This document shows positions 16,588-26,370 of a stretch of DNA of 33,702 nt, piece after piece. The number at the start of each line of letters is the position of its first letter. Within the stretch, counting starts at the first letter, position 1. The DNA lies in the NCBI GenBank assembly GCA_031274495.1, contig JAISQB010000007.1, positions 1-33,702 on the forward strand. The letters run 5' to 3'. The DNA is from Campylobacteraceae bacterium. GTDB taxonomy: Bacteria > Campylobacterota > Campylobacteria > Campylobacterales > Campylobacteraceae. A program made the position numbers and the translations under genes. The notes under the pieces were generated by a model. That model was given only the letters and a program-made list of their open reading frames with translations, did not search any database and was not told the origin of the DNA.

Positions 16588-19221
16588 ATGGAGGGATTAC
16601 TTGTTGTATTAGCCATAGCGCTTATCATTGTGCCTGTGATAGCGCTTGTCAAAGTTTCCGATTTGGCGGGTGAGGTTAGGGTGTTAAGGCGCAAAGTGGA
16701 GGCGTTGCAAAATAGCCTCAAAGATATTCTTGCGCAAAACCAAAAAAGCGAACTAAATGCCGCCCCGCCGGAAGTCTCAAAATCGCAGCCGCAGAAATTA
16801 AAAACCTTTGCATTTAGCGACACATCCGACTACAAAATCATAAGCAAACAAGAGCCCCAGCCTGCCCCCAAAAAGAGCGAAACCAATGAAGTTATCAATA
16901 AAATACTCTTCTGGCTCACGCAAAATTTAGTCGCCAAAATCGCCGTTCTTATCCTCTTTTTTGGCGTCTCATTTTTACTAAAATACGGCATCGACCACGG
17001 GCTGTTATCACCTGAAATCAGAGTGTTGGGAAGTTTGATATTGGGATTTGTACTATTTGGTATCGGGTGGAGATTTAGAAAGGCAAAGGCGCTGTATTCG
17101 TTAATCTTGCAAGGTGGCGGTATCGGCGTTTTGTATTTGAGCGTTTTTGCCGCATTTAAATTATACGCGCTTATCCCCGTTGCCGCGGCGTTTATCTTGC
17201 TTATCGTCATATGTGCGCTTAGCGTATATTTTGCCATTTTGCAAAATGCCGTGAGTCTTGCGATATTGGCATTTGTAGGCGCATATCTGACACCCATTTT
17301 ACTATCAAGCGGCAAGGGTGAGCATATCATACTCTTTAGCTACTACACGATAGTGTCTTTAGCGCTTGTGCTCATCAGCCGCTGGCGCTCTTGGCGCTTT
17401 TTAAACCTCATCGGCTTTGCGTTCACGGTAGTAACAACCGCGCTTTGGTACGCTAAATCTTACAGGGCAGATTTTTACATAGAGACTCAACTTTTTATCG
17501 TCGCAAATCTGCTTATTTTCGGAGTGCTTGCCGTATTGCTTTTTATAAGGCAAGAAAGGGAGAGCGTGTATCACAACGCCATTGATGTTGTCCTGCTCTT
17601 TGGCGTGCCGATATTTAGTTACACTTTAGAGTATTATATATTGTTATATTTTTCGTTCTTTTACGCGTCGGCTTTCGCGGCTTTGGCTTTCGGGCTATTT
17701 TATATAACGGGGGCATTTTTACTGTTTAAAAAGTTCAAAGATATCGCCGTAAAAGCAGCCTTTTATATGCTTGGCATCGGCATAGGATTTGCCACGCTCG
17801 CCGTTCCTTTGGCGTTTGATGATGACCTCACCTCTTTGATATGGCTCTTTGAGGGAAGTGCTATAGCGTGGGCGGCTTTGAAAAATACCCAATATAAACT
17901 GGGACTATTTGGGCTTCTCATCACGACATTTGGGGCGCTCTTACTCATATATCAATACGAATTTTTGCTCTACGGCGTTAGCCACATCAGCGCGTTTGTT
18001 GTGCCGTACGGATTTATGGGTGCGGTTTTGTTTTTCAACGCCTGCCTCTTTTACCGCCACAAAAATTTACACGCAAATCTTGAGATAGTAAGCTATATCC
18101 TTCTTATCTTTGCCGCTATCTCTTGGGTGTACTGGGCTGCTAAAGCTTTTGATGAGGTGCGCTCACTTGACATAAGACTCTCGTGCATTATGGTTACATT
18201 TGTAGTTGCTGGTTGGTTTTGGTACTTTGTAGGAAGGAGGATGAAGTGGGAGGCTTTGGAGTATGCTCTTGTATCACTCTGGGGGGCGCTGTTCGTTGTC
18301 AATATTTGCGCCTTTAGCATAGAGTGGAGTTACGGCGCGCTGCTATTTGACGCGAGTGCCGCGGCGGCAATCGCAAGTGCGTATATGTATCTATATAAAG
18401 GGACAAGTTTAAAGCAGTTCCACAAAAATATAGAACCCGCTCTTTATATATCGCTCTTTTGGATGGTTTTGATTTGGATATATAATAATTTCGACATTTT
18501 AAGCGATAGATTTATCTATCATCAGAGCTATTATAATTGGGTCTTATTTAACGCGGTTTTTGGATTTGTCATTTTGGCGGTCTATATTTTTCAAAAAAAG
18601 AGACTCTTTCCGTTCGAGAGATTTTCATCCGTGCATTGGCTTATTGGCTTAGCGCCTGTGGTTTTGTATCTTGTGGTGAAGCTATTTATCGCGCTTTTGA
18701 TAGAGCATACTTTGTATCTGCAATATATCCCTATCCTAAATCCTTTAGAGATCGGCGTCATCTTCACGCTTATCGTGCTGAAATTTTATCTTGATTTGAC
18801 GCTTCGAAAGTACTATCAGCAGTTCGCTCAAGTTGCCTATCTCTTATTTGCCGTCATCTGCTTTTTGCAGTTAAACAGTATCATCTTAAGGGCTCTTAGC
18901 TACTATCTTTATATACCTTGGTCGTTTTATAGTTTGTGGAACAATGAAGTGACACAAAGCTTCTTCTCCATCGTCTGGACGCTTCTGTCGTTGGCTTTGA
19001 TAATCTTTGCAAACAGAGATAAAAACAGAAACATTTGGTATGTTGGTATGGCGCTGCTCTCTATCGTCATCATAAAATTGGTCTTTCGCGATAGCGTGGA
19101 GTTGGAGGGGTTGTTTAGGGCATTTGTATTTATAGGCGTCGCGCTGCTTATGCTTGTGATAGGATTTTTAGCGCCGATACCGCCAAGAGAGAATAAAAAA
19201 GAGGAGATAAAAGATGTATAA
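16588..19221 (+). CDS. DUF2339 large polytopic membrane protein
   Basis: 877 residues. One N-terminal helix, then a short coiled coil (about 25-52, RVLRRKVEALQNSLKDIL), a polar linker rich in Pro and Lys (about 55-105), then some 25 hydrophobic segments to the end. This layout is that of DUF2339 (PF10101). Its function is not established; the size and the partner suggest an envelope or surface-polymer role. An AAGGGG ribosome site precedes the ATG. Its 3' end overlaps the DUF3999 gene by 8 bases, a pairing seen in other bacteria, so the two probably form a complex. Confidence 0.85.
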   Translation: MEGLLVVLAIALIIVPVIALVKVSDLAGEVRVLRRKVEALQNSLKDILAQNQKSELNAAPPEVSKSQPQKLKTFAFSDTSDYKIISKQEPQPAPKKSETNEVINKILFWLTQNLVAKIAVLILFFGVSFLLKYGIDHGLLSPEIRVLGSLILGFVLFGIGWRFRKAKALYSLILQGGGIGVLYLSVFAAFKLYALIPVAAAFILLIVICALSVYFAILQNAVSLAILAFVGAYLTPILLSSGKGEHIILFSYYTIVSLALVLISRWRSWRFLNLIGFAFTVVTTALWYAKSYRADFYIETQLFIVANLLIFGVLAVLLFIRQERESVYHNAIDVVLLFGVPIFSYTLEYYILLYFSFFYASAFAALAFGLFYITGAFLLFKKFKDIAVKAAFYMLGIGIGFATLAVPLAFDDDLTSLIWLFEGSAIAWAALKNTQYKLGLFGLLITTFGALLLIYQYEFLLYGVSHISAFVVPYGFMGAVLFFNACLFYRHKNLHANLEIVSYILLIFAAISWVYWAAKAFDEVRSLDIRLSCIMVTFVVAGWFWYFVGRRMKWEALEYALVSLWGALFVVNICAFSIEWSYGALLFDASAAAAIASAYMYLYKGTSLKQFHKNIEPALYISLFWMVLIWIYNNFDILSDRFIYHQSYYNWVLFNAVFGFVILAVYIFQKKRLFPFERFSSVHWLIGLAPVVLYLVVKLFIALLIEHTLYLQYIPILNPLEIGVIFTLIVLKFYLDLTLRKYYQQFAQVAYLLFAVICFLQLNSIILRALSYYLYIPWSFYSLWNNEVTQSFFSIVWTLLSLALIIFANRDKNRNIWYVGMALLSIVIIKLVFRDSVELEGLFRAFVFIGVALLMLVIGFLAPIPPRENKKEEIKDV

Positions 19222-20464
19222 AAAGATATTGTCCGTTTTAGTTTTGGCAGCCACTTTAGCCGCCGCGCAAAATCTCAATACAACGCAAAGTTACGCCTAC
19301 GGTTTTGAGATTGCAGTTGAAGGGGAGGGGGCGTTTAGTGTGCTCAATATCCCCGATGAGGTATATGCGCAAACTCTCTCGCCCTCGCTTGATGATGTCA
19401 ATATCCTAAATAAAAACAACCAATCGGTCGCGTTCGCGTTTAGAAGCACGGATGTGATGGAGGATATCACGCAAGAGGAAAATATGACCATCTTTTTTCT
19501 CGATGGCAGACCAAGCAATACCACGAACGGCGATACTATATATACATATGAATATCTTGTGAGTTTGCCGGATAATATCACGATATATCCGTCCTCTTTT
19601 AAATTTGATTGGGATAGCGTGCCGTACAATTGGGTAGCGGATGTGGATATCAATGTTCAACGCGGCGGATACAATACGAGTTTGGCAAAGAACGCTTATC
19701 TATCAGAACTCAAAGATGTGTCTGATAAAAGCACTTCAAAATCGGACACAATCGCATTGAACAGCGATATTTATGATAACAGCAAAGGTTGGCGCATTAC
19801 CATCTCATCAAACAAAGAGATACCCAACATCACATCCGTCAAAGCTTACGCCAAAGAGCGCCTCACCAGCGCCTCATTTGTCGCGTTTAATACCACATAT
19901 GAAAATAGCAACGAGGGACTCATATACAGCCTGCCGTCCCCCCAACCCTTAGATGATCTCTTTATTGATTTGAAAAGAGAAAATCTAATGCTGCCTTTAG
20001 GCGTTTTTTATAAGGACGGCGACGAATGGATAAGGCTTGAGAGGCGCGTCGTAAAAAAAGAGGCGCATATAAGACCCTCTGGGGCTATCGTCGCCAAAGA
20101 GTTTTTGCTAACCACAAACGGCGGTTTTGGGGAGGATATCCCGCAAGTTACGATATATAGAAAGAGGGCGGATATCATCTTTAATAGCGCCAATAACGCT
20201 CCGTTTATCTTAGCTTACGGCTCTTTTGACGCCAAATCACCCGCATTGCCGCTGTATGATTTCCTGCAAGATACCAATAACAATATAACAATTGCCAGCA
20301 TTGGTAAGCAAGTTAAACTTGACGGAGAGAGCGCACTAAAACCCGTAGTGGTAGCGGAAAAAGCCTCTATGCCTAAATGGGTAATCTGGATATTTTTAGC
20401 TTTAGGCGTGGCGTTTTTGGTCTTTTTAGCTTATAAATTAAGTAAAGAGATAAAGGCGGAATAA
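19214..20464 (+). CDS. DUF3999 periplasmic protein with C-terminal membrane anchor
   Basis: 416 residues. Sec signal peptide (1-18, cleavage near AAAQ), a long beta-rich periplasmic domain, and one C-terminal membrane helix (about 386-407, WVIWIFLALGVAFLVFLAYK) with a short basic cytoplasmic end. Length, topology and position after DUF2339 fit DUF3999. No catalytic motif is visible; galactose-binding-like folds have been suggested for related sequences, which I cannot verify. It probably acts in the periplasm with the DUF2339 protein. A hairpin follows 5 bases after the stop. Confidence 0.8.
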   Translation: MYKKILSVLVLAATLAAAQNLNTTQSYAYGFEIAVEGEGAFSVLNIPDEVYAQTLSPSLDDVNILNKNNQSVAFAFRSTDVMEDITQEENMTIFFLDGRPSNTTNGDTIYTYEYLVSLPDNITIYPSSFKFDWDSVPYNWVADVDINVQRGGYNTSLAKNAYLSELKDVSDKSTSKSDTIALNSDIYDNSKGWRITISSNKEIPNITSVKAYAKERLTSASFVAFNTTYENSNEGLIYSLPSPQPLDDLFIDLKRENLMLPLGVFYKDGDEWIRLERRVVKKEAHIRPSGAIVAKEFLLTTNGGFGEDIPQVTIYRKRADIIFNSANNAPFILAYGSFDAKSPALPLYDFLQDTNNNITIASIGKQVKLDGESALKPVVVAEKASMPKWVIWIFLALGVAFLVFLAYKLSKEIKAE

Positions 20465-20469
20465 ACCTA

Positions 20470-20500
20470 ATACGCTTATATGAAAAACATATAAGCGTAT
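20470..20500. terminator. Bidirectional stem-loop between the DUF3999 and lepB genes
   Basis: Perfect 13-bp stem, ATACGCTTATATG (20470-20482) with CATATAAGCGTAT (20488-20500), loop AAAAA. It lies between two convergent stops (20464 and 20503). It is symmetrical and AT-rich, so could serve both strands. Confidence 0.75.
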
Positions 20501-20502
20501 CG

Positions 20503-21408
20503 TTAATATCTTATCTTTTTATACTCTTTTTTCTCTATCGTGGAGGCAAATTTGCCCATTCTATCCCATCTTGGGACTTTATTGGAATCCCACGAAAAGT
20601 AGATAAACCACGGTTTGCCGATGACAAGCTTGTAAGGCACGCTGCCAAAAAACCTGCTATCTTGCGAATTGTCTCTATTGTCGCCTATCATAAAAAACTC
20701 ATCTCGCGGGACTTTTGTATAAAACGCGTTGAAGTTGGGGACATCTACATCGACATATCTGCCTTCGTATGGTATAGTTAGCCTCCTAAAAGCGTAATCA
20801 AACGGCTCAAACTCATCGACTAATATCTTACTCATTGGGATTTTGCGCTCTTGCCGCCAAGGGTTATTTTCCCACGCTACCATATTTATCATCGTTCTGG
20901 AATTTGGCTCGTAGTGGATGCCCGGATACTCTTTTATGTATGGGTTTTCGACCCAGAGTTTACCCAAAAGCTCGACTATTTTTTCCTGCGGATAGTTTGC
21001 CCTGATATACTCGTCGCCCTCATTGTGGTGCAGATAAAAGGCGTTGTCTGTGTATATCACTTCGTCCCCGCCCACGGCAAAACATCTTTTTACATAATTT
21101 TCATCGGTATTTAGGGGATTTAAAAAGATAACGATATCGCCCCTTTGGGGTCTTTTGCCCTCGATGAGGTGACCGTTATTGAAGATGTCGGGAAATACGG
21201 GCGTGTTGCTAAACGGTATCCTTGGTATCGAAATGCCGTAAGCGAACTTTTTGGCAAATAGAAAATCCCCCACAAGCAGCGAATTTTGCATAGAGGCGCT
21301 TGGGATGATAAAGGCTTGCGCGATAAAAAATATGATAAAAAATACAATGATTATAGTCCCCGTCCAACTGCTCGCGAAGTTGTAGAGTTTGGTAAGAAAT
21401 CGCTTCAT
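20503..21408 (-). CDS. lepB: Signal peptidase I
   Basis: 301 residues from the ATG at 21408, which overlaps the folD stop as ATGA; a longer frame would run back into folD and is rejected. One membrane helix (about 17-35) is followed by the catalytic serine in IPSASM (Ser39), the general-base lysine in NYVKRCFAVGGDEV, and the box GDNRDNSQDSRFFGSVP. It cleaves Sec and Tat signal peptides on the periplasmic face. The large insertion in the middle (about 115-215) is usual in this phylum. Confidence 0.95.
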   Translation of the reverse strand: MKRFLTKLYNFASSWTGTIIIVFFIIFFIAQAFIIPSASMQNSLLVGDFLFAKKFAYGISIPRIPFSNTPVFPDIFNNGHLIEGKRPQRGDIVIFLNPLNTDENYVKRCFAVGGDEVIYTDNAFYLHHNEGDEYIRANYPQEKIVELLGKLWVENPYIKEYPGIHYEPNSRTMINMVAWENNPWRQERKIPMSKILVDEFEPFDYAFRRLTIPYEGRYVDVDVPNFNAFYTKVPRDEFFMIGDNRDNSQDSRFFGSVPYKLVIGKPWFIYFSWDSNKVPRWDRMGKFASTIEKKEYKKIRY

Positions 21409-22247
21409 AACACTCTGCCTTTTGCCGCTTTTATGGTGTTGGACAAAAGCATCGCTATTGTCATAGGACCTACACCTCCCGGGACCGGAGTGATGAAAGA
21501 ACACTTAGGCGCAACGCCTTCAAACTCCACATCTCCCACAAGTTTACCGTCTACTTTATTGACGCCGATATCTACAACTATGGCGCCCTCTTTTACCATC
21601 TCTTTTGTGATGAGCCCGGCTTTGCCAACGCCCACTATCAAGAGGTCTGCTTGTTTAGTGTGGGAGGCTAAATCTTTTGTATATATATGACAGATATCAA
21701 CGGTGGCAAAGGCGTTCAAGAGGAGGTTCATCATAGGCTTGCCTACTATATTGCTCGCCCCGACAACGCAGGCGTTTAAGCCTTTGACATCTATCTTATA
21801 GTGCTCCAAAAGCCGCATTACGCCAAGGGGAGTGCAGGGAACAAAGCCGTCAAGCCCCGCTACTAATCTTCCTATATTAAATGGGTGAAAACCGTCCACA
21901 TCTTTGGCGGCGTCTATCGCCTCTAAGACTTTTGTTTGGTTAACGTGACGGGGCAGGGGGAGTTGCACCAAAATACCGTCGATATTTGGGTTTTTATTCA
22001 TCATCGCTATCGTTTCAAGGATATTTTCTTCGGATATGGAGGAGGGCATTTTATGGACTATCGAGTAGATACCGGCATCTTCGCACGCCTTCTCTTTCAT
22101 CTTTACATACAGGTGGCTGGCGGAGTCATCGCCCACCAAGACAACGGCAAGCCCCGCCGTTACACCTTTTTTTTTGAGTTCGTCGGTCTGTTTTTTGATA
22201 TCGTTTTGTATTAGGGAGGATAGAGTTTTTCCATCTAAAAGCGTCAT
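21405..22247 (-). CDS. folD: Methylenetetrahydrofolate dehydrogenase / cyclohydrolase
   Basis: 280 residues from the ATG at 22247, with AAGG 7-8 bases upstream. An in-frame ATG at 22349 is rejected because it lies beyond the shared promoter and inside the divergent cytochrome gene. FolD signatures: VGDDSASHLYVKMKEKACED with the catalytic lysine, and PVPGGVGPMTIAMLLSNT near the end. It makes 10-formyl-THF from methylene-THF with NADP. First gene of a folD-lepB pair. Confidence 0.96.
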   Translation of the reverse strand: MTLLDGKTLSSLIQNDIKKQTDELKKKGVTAGLAVVLVGDDSASHLYVKMKEKACEDAGIYSIVHKMPSSISEENILETIAMMNKNPNIDGILVQLPLPRHVNQTKVLEAIDAAKDVDGFHPFNIGRLVAGLDGFVPCTPLGVMRLLEHYKIDVKGLNACVVGASNIVGKPMMNLLLNAFATVDICHIYTKDLASHTKQADLLIVGVGKAGLITKEMVKEGAIVVDIGVNKVDGKLVGDVEFEGVAPKCSFITPVPGGVGPMTIAMLLSNTIKAAKGRVL

Positions 22248-22271
22248 AAATAGCCTTTTAAAAAATGTTTC

Positions 22272-22282
22272 GGTATGATACC
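22272..22282. promoter_or_regulatory. Palindromic shared -10 region for folD and the cytochrome c gene
   Basis: GGTATGATACC is a perfect 5-1-5 palindrome. It gives TATGAT on the plus strand (22274-22279) and TATCAT on the minus strand, each at usable distance from the genes that diverge here. It may equally be an operator. Confidence 0.4.
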
Positions 22283-22317
22283 ATTTAACTATTAAATTTT
22301 GGCAAAAAAGATATGAA

Positions 22318-22644
22318 ATGCGTCTGATATTTGTACCGCTCTTTCTCATCTCGTCCCTTTTTGCGGACGATTTTATAACAAGAATGGAATACGCAAAACT
22401 CCTCTACTCAAACCCGCGCGGCATAGGCTGTGATAAGTGTCACGGCACCAACGCAAAAGGGGGAGTGATAGCAAGCTTCAAACAAAAAGGCGACACCAAA
22501 AAGCTCATCGCCCCATCCATCAGCAACACCACAAAAGAGAATTTTTTCAAAGCCCTAAACAGCCCCAAAACCGTTATGCCCAAATACTCTCTTACCAATG
22601 AAGAGATGGAGAGCTTGTACGAGTATGTCACAAAGCAGCGTTAG
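22318..22644 (+). CDS. Monohaem c-type cytochrome, periplasmic
   Basis: 108 residues. The signal peptide MRLIFVPLFLISSLFA precedes a haem-binding CDKCH (Cys38, Cys41, His42) and a likely axial Met in KTVMPKYSLT. The C-terminal helix ending YEYVTKQR is typical of small class I cytochromes. It would carry electrons in the periplasm. The ATG at 22318 is in frame; an ATG five bases earlier is not. The ribosome site is weak (AAAAAG). The end overlaps the convergent response-regulator gene by 4 bases. Confidence 0.88.
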   Translation: MRLIFVPLFLISSLFADDFITRMEYAKLLYSNPRGIGCDKCHGTNAKGGVIASFKQKGDTKKLIAPSISNTTKENFFKALNSPKTVMPKYSLTNEEMESLYEYVTKQR

Positions 22645-23285
22645 TACAGCGCGTAGCCTATCCCTTTGACGATTTTGACGGTGTTTTCGGGTAGCTTTTT
22701 TCTAAGTCTTTTGATGAGGGCGTGCATATTTAAAACAGATGTCTCCGCCCCCTCCCAGATATACTCCTCCATCTCGGAGAATGTGACTATGCGCTGACGG
22801 TTTTTTCTAAAAAGTTCAAAAAATAGTATCTCCTTTTTAGCCAGCGCCACCTCTACACCTTTGTCGTCATAGAGTCTACTATTTTCGCAGTTAAACGAGT
22901 AACCTCCCGCGAGACTTATCGCGTTGGCGCTCTTTACATTGCAGAGCTTTTTTATCTTTTGCACCAGTTCATAGTTGAAAAACGGCTTTTTTATGTAGTC
23001 GTCCGCGCCGATTTCGTAGGATTTTTGTATCTTTTCAAGTTCGTGATTGGAGCTGATGATGATGACAGGCGTCTCTTTGTGGTAAAACCTTATCATATCC
23101 AGTACGCTGATGCCATCAAGGGAAGGGACATTGATATCCAAAATATAACAGTGATAGCCGTTGTTTATGGCGTTCAGCGCCTCTTCGCCATCACTAAAAA
23201 CATCCGTCTTAAAGCCCTCTTGCTCTAAAGTCACCTTTATAAGTTTTGCCAATCTCTCATTATCTTCTAAAACCAATATCTTCAC
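22641..23285 (-). CDS. Two-component response regulator, OmpR type
   Basis: 214 residues starting with GTG at 23285 (GTGA overlap with the kinase stop). A receiver domain, with acidic pocket Glu7-Asp8, phosphorylated Asp50 in CYILDINVPS and conserved Lys in DDYIKKPF, is followed by a winged-helix DNA-binding domain (about 125-214, ending KIVKGIGYALY). It is the transcription output of the kinase encoded just upstream. The target genes are unknown; the nearest candidates are the convergent cytochrome gene and the ansB operon. Confidence 0.93.
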   Translation of the reverse strand: MKILVLEDNERLAKLIKVTLEQEGFKTDVFSDGEEALNAINNGYHCYILDINVPSLDGISVLDMIRFYHKETPVIIISSNHELEKIQKSYEIGADDYIKKPFFNYELVQKIKKLCNVKSANAISLAGGYSFNCENSRLYDDKGVEVALAKKEILFFELFRKNRQRIVTFSEMEEYIWEGAETSVLNMHALIKRLRKKLPENTVKIVKGIGYALY

Positions 23286-25117
23286 GATTCTACCGCCTCA
23301 AGTGATATTTTAAAGCATACCCCGTCGTCTCTGTTGTGTACGCTTATGCGCCCGCCCATCTTATCTTCGATGATGAGTTTTGACATATATAGCCCTATGC
23401 CGTGACCGTGTTTTTTTGTCGTAAAGTATGCGTCAAATATGCGCGGCAAGAGTATCTCATCTATACCGCCGCCGTTGTCGCTTATCTCAAGTATGAGGCT
23501 GCGCTCTTCATTGTACATATAAAATTTTATGAGTCCGCGCTTTATAAGCTTTTGTTTGCGCTGCTCGGCTATCTGGTCTTTGGCGTTATTTATAATGTTC
23601 AAAAGTATCTGCATAAACTCATTTTTGTATCCGACTATCATAAGATTGGTAGCCTCTTTTTTGTCTATGACGATATCTATGTAGTTGTACTTTATCGTGT
23701 GGCGGATGATCTTTAGTATCGCCTCTATCGTCTCTTCGATGTTAAATTTTGTCTTCATAGCAGATGGCATAATAAACTTTTGAAAATCACTTATCGTGTC
23801 GGTCATATACTGCACCTGTACCATTATATCTTGCACAAATTTACTATCTTTTTCGTTTTTATTAAATGCGTACTCTTGTGCTATCGTAGATATCTCCACA
23901 AGCGGGCTTTTCCACTGGTGGGCGATGGAGGAGAAGACTTCGCCTATCTCGGCAAGCTTTGACTGCTGGATGGTAAACTGCTGATGTTTTGTCTTTTCAA
24001 GCTCGGCTAAGTGGAGCCGTTTTTCATTTTTGATACGCATATAGATATTGTATAAAAGCCCGATAATGAGCATCACAAGAAATGGGGAGATGATAAAGAC
24101 GAAATTGATAAAATCCCTATTTTTGTCAAAAAATGTCTTTGGCATATTGATGATCCTATAGTGCTCCACCGCGAGGCTTGGCTGGATATCAAACTCTTTC
24201 ATTTTGTGGAGGTCAAATTGATAGGCGTATTTATCAAGTGTAGTAGTAAAAAGCGGCGCCACTCTGCCCTCCAAAACATCAAGCGCCACCGTGCCCGTTT
24301 TGCGTCCAAGTTCATCTATAAGCACAAGTTTACCGCCAAGCGCCCCGTTGCCGATAAATAGCGTATCGGTGACAAAAACGGGCAATTTCAGCTTTTCAAG
24401 CGTCGCGGCTATCTGGCTGTTTCTGTAAAAATTTCCATATTTGTCGTTGTAAAATCGTATATAAAATATCGCCTCATCATCCTTATAAACGGCAAATTTC
24501 TCCTCAAGCTCCTTTAGAGTCGACGCCCTTATATACTCTATCTCGATATCTTTTTCATTTTTCGCTATGGCTTCAAGTATAAAGGGGTTAGTATCGTCGC
24601 CGTTTTCGCTCCGGTCGTTGATGATGTAGAGCTTTTTTAGATTTGGTATGAGTTTGGATATCATCGGTATGGTTTCGCCGATAGCCCTCTTTTCATACAC
24701 GCCATAAATCCTATCTTCGAGGCGATTTTTTCGTATCTCCTCTATGGAGTTTCGCTCCAGCCCCGAAAACAAAATAGGCGTATTTGTAAAAAGCTCGTAG
24801 TAGTAGCGCAAGACAAAGTCGTAGGCAAATTTATCTATGACGATGATGAGGTCGTATTCTTGGTTTTTCAGCTGGAGTTTGTAGAGTTCTAAAAGTTTTT
24901 CATAATACTCTTGCGAACTTATCCTCTTTGAGTCCATATATAAGATATTGACCGCTATATCCGCGCGCTGCGACAAAACCGCATCCAACCCCTTCAATAC
25001 ATCGTCGCTCCACTGAAAGCCTTTGTGGTAAGAGTTGATGATGAGCACCTGCTTGTCCGCATTGGCAAATGCGGCGATGGTACAGAGTAGGATGAGGATT
25101 TTTAATATTGCTTTCAT
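23282..25117 (-). CDS. Sensor histidine kinase with periplasmic binding-protein-like sensor
   Basis: 611 residues. Signal peptide 1-20, a large periplasmic domain (about 21-330) of the ABC-substrate-binding type (start QVLIINSYHKGFQWSDDV), a membrane helix (about 336-360), a coiled linker, then the kinase. The phosphorylated histidine is His400 in the variant H-box SIAHQWKSPL. N-box NIINNAKD (508-514), G1 DNGGGI (547-552), F-box FDAYFTTK and G2 GHGIGL (571-576) are intact. The sensor class is common in Campylobacterota and probably binds a small organic ligand; here that is unknown. A TAAAAT -10 only 9 bases upstream leaves almost no leader, and no ribosome site is visible. Confidence 0.9.
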   Translation of the reverse strand: MKAILKILILLCTIAAFANADKQVLIINSYHKGFQWSDDVLKGLDAVLSQRADIAVNILYMDSKRISSQEYYEKLLELYKLQLKNQEYDLIIVIDKFAYDFVLRYYYELFTNTPILFSGLERNSIEEIRKNRLEDRIYGVYEKRAIGETIPMISKLIPNLKKLYIINDRSENGDDTNPFILEAIAKNEKDIEIEYIRASTLKELEEKFAVYKDDEAIFYIRFYNDKYGNFYRNSQIAATLEKLKLPVFVTDTLFIGNGALGGKLVLIDELGRKTGTVALDVLEGRVAPLFTTTLDKYAYQFDLHKMKEFDIQPSLAVEHYRIINMPKTFFDKNRDFINFVFIISPFLVMLIIGLLYNIYMRIKNEKRLHLAELEKTKHQQFTIQQSKLAEIGEVFSSIAHQWKSPLVEISTIAQEYAFNKNEKDSKFVQDIMVQVQYMTDTISDFQKFIMPSAMKTKFNIEETIEAILKIIRHTIKYNYIDIVIDKKEATNLMIVGYKNEFMQILLNIINNAKDQIAEQRKQKLIKRGLIKFYMYNEERSLILEISDNGGGIDEILLPRIFDAYFTTKKHGHGIGLYMSKLIIEDKMGGRISVHNRDDGVCFKISLEAVES

Positions 25118-25125
25118 AATCGCGC

Positions 25126-25131
25126 ATTTTA
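25126..25131 (-). promoter_or_regulatory. Likely -10 of the kinase-regulator operon, implying a near-leaderless mRNA
   Basis: TAAAAT on the minus strand after a T-rich tract (TTTTTTGTTG). The expected start would be within a few bases of the kinase ATG at 25117. Confidence 0.4.
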
Positions 25132-25207
25132 CAACAAAAAAGTTTTCTAAAAAGTAATAAAAAAAATTAAAAAGGTGTTTTTACTTAAAAATAAATATCA
25201 TATGAAT

Positions 25208-25228
25208 AGGACGCCAAAGCGGCGTCCT
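25208..25228 (-). terminator. Stem-loop terminator after ansB
   Basis: AGGACGCC (25208-25215), loop AAAGC, GGCGTCCT (25221-25228): perfect 8-bp GC-rich stem 6 bases past the ansB stop. The following minus-strand sequence is AT-rich without a pure U tract. Confidence 0.6.
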
Positions 25229-25234
25229 TGTTTG

Positions 25235-26293
<1,059 letters not shown>

Positions 26294-26337
26294 TTAGAGA
26301 TATTCTAAAACCAACAAACCGTCTTAATGTATGAGTG

Positions 26338-26365
26338 ATATGAAGCGCCCTAAGACGCCTCATAT
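26338..26365 (-). promoter_or_regulatory. RNA hairpin between the dcu gene and ansB
   Basis: On the minus strand, 26365-26354 pairs with 26349-26338 in a 12-bp stem around a 4-base loop. Two of the pairs are G-U wobbles that form only in the minus-strand RNA. No U tract follows, so it is more likely a processing or stabilising element, or an attenuator, than a full terminator. Confidence 0.5.
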
Positions 26366-26370
26366 ATGAT

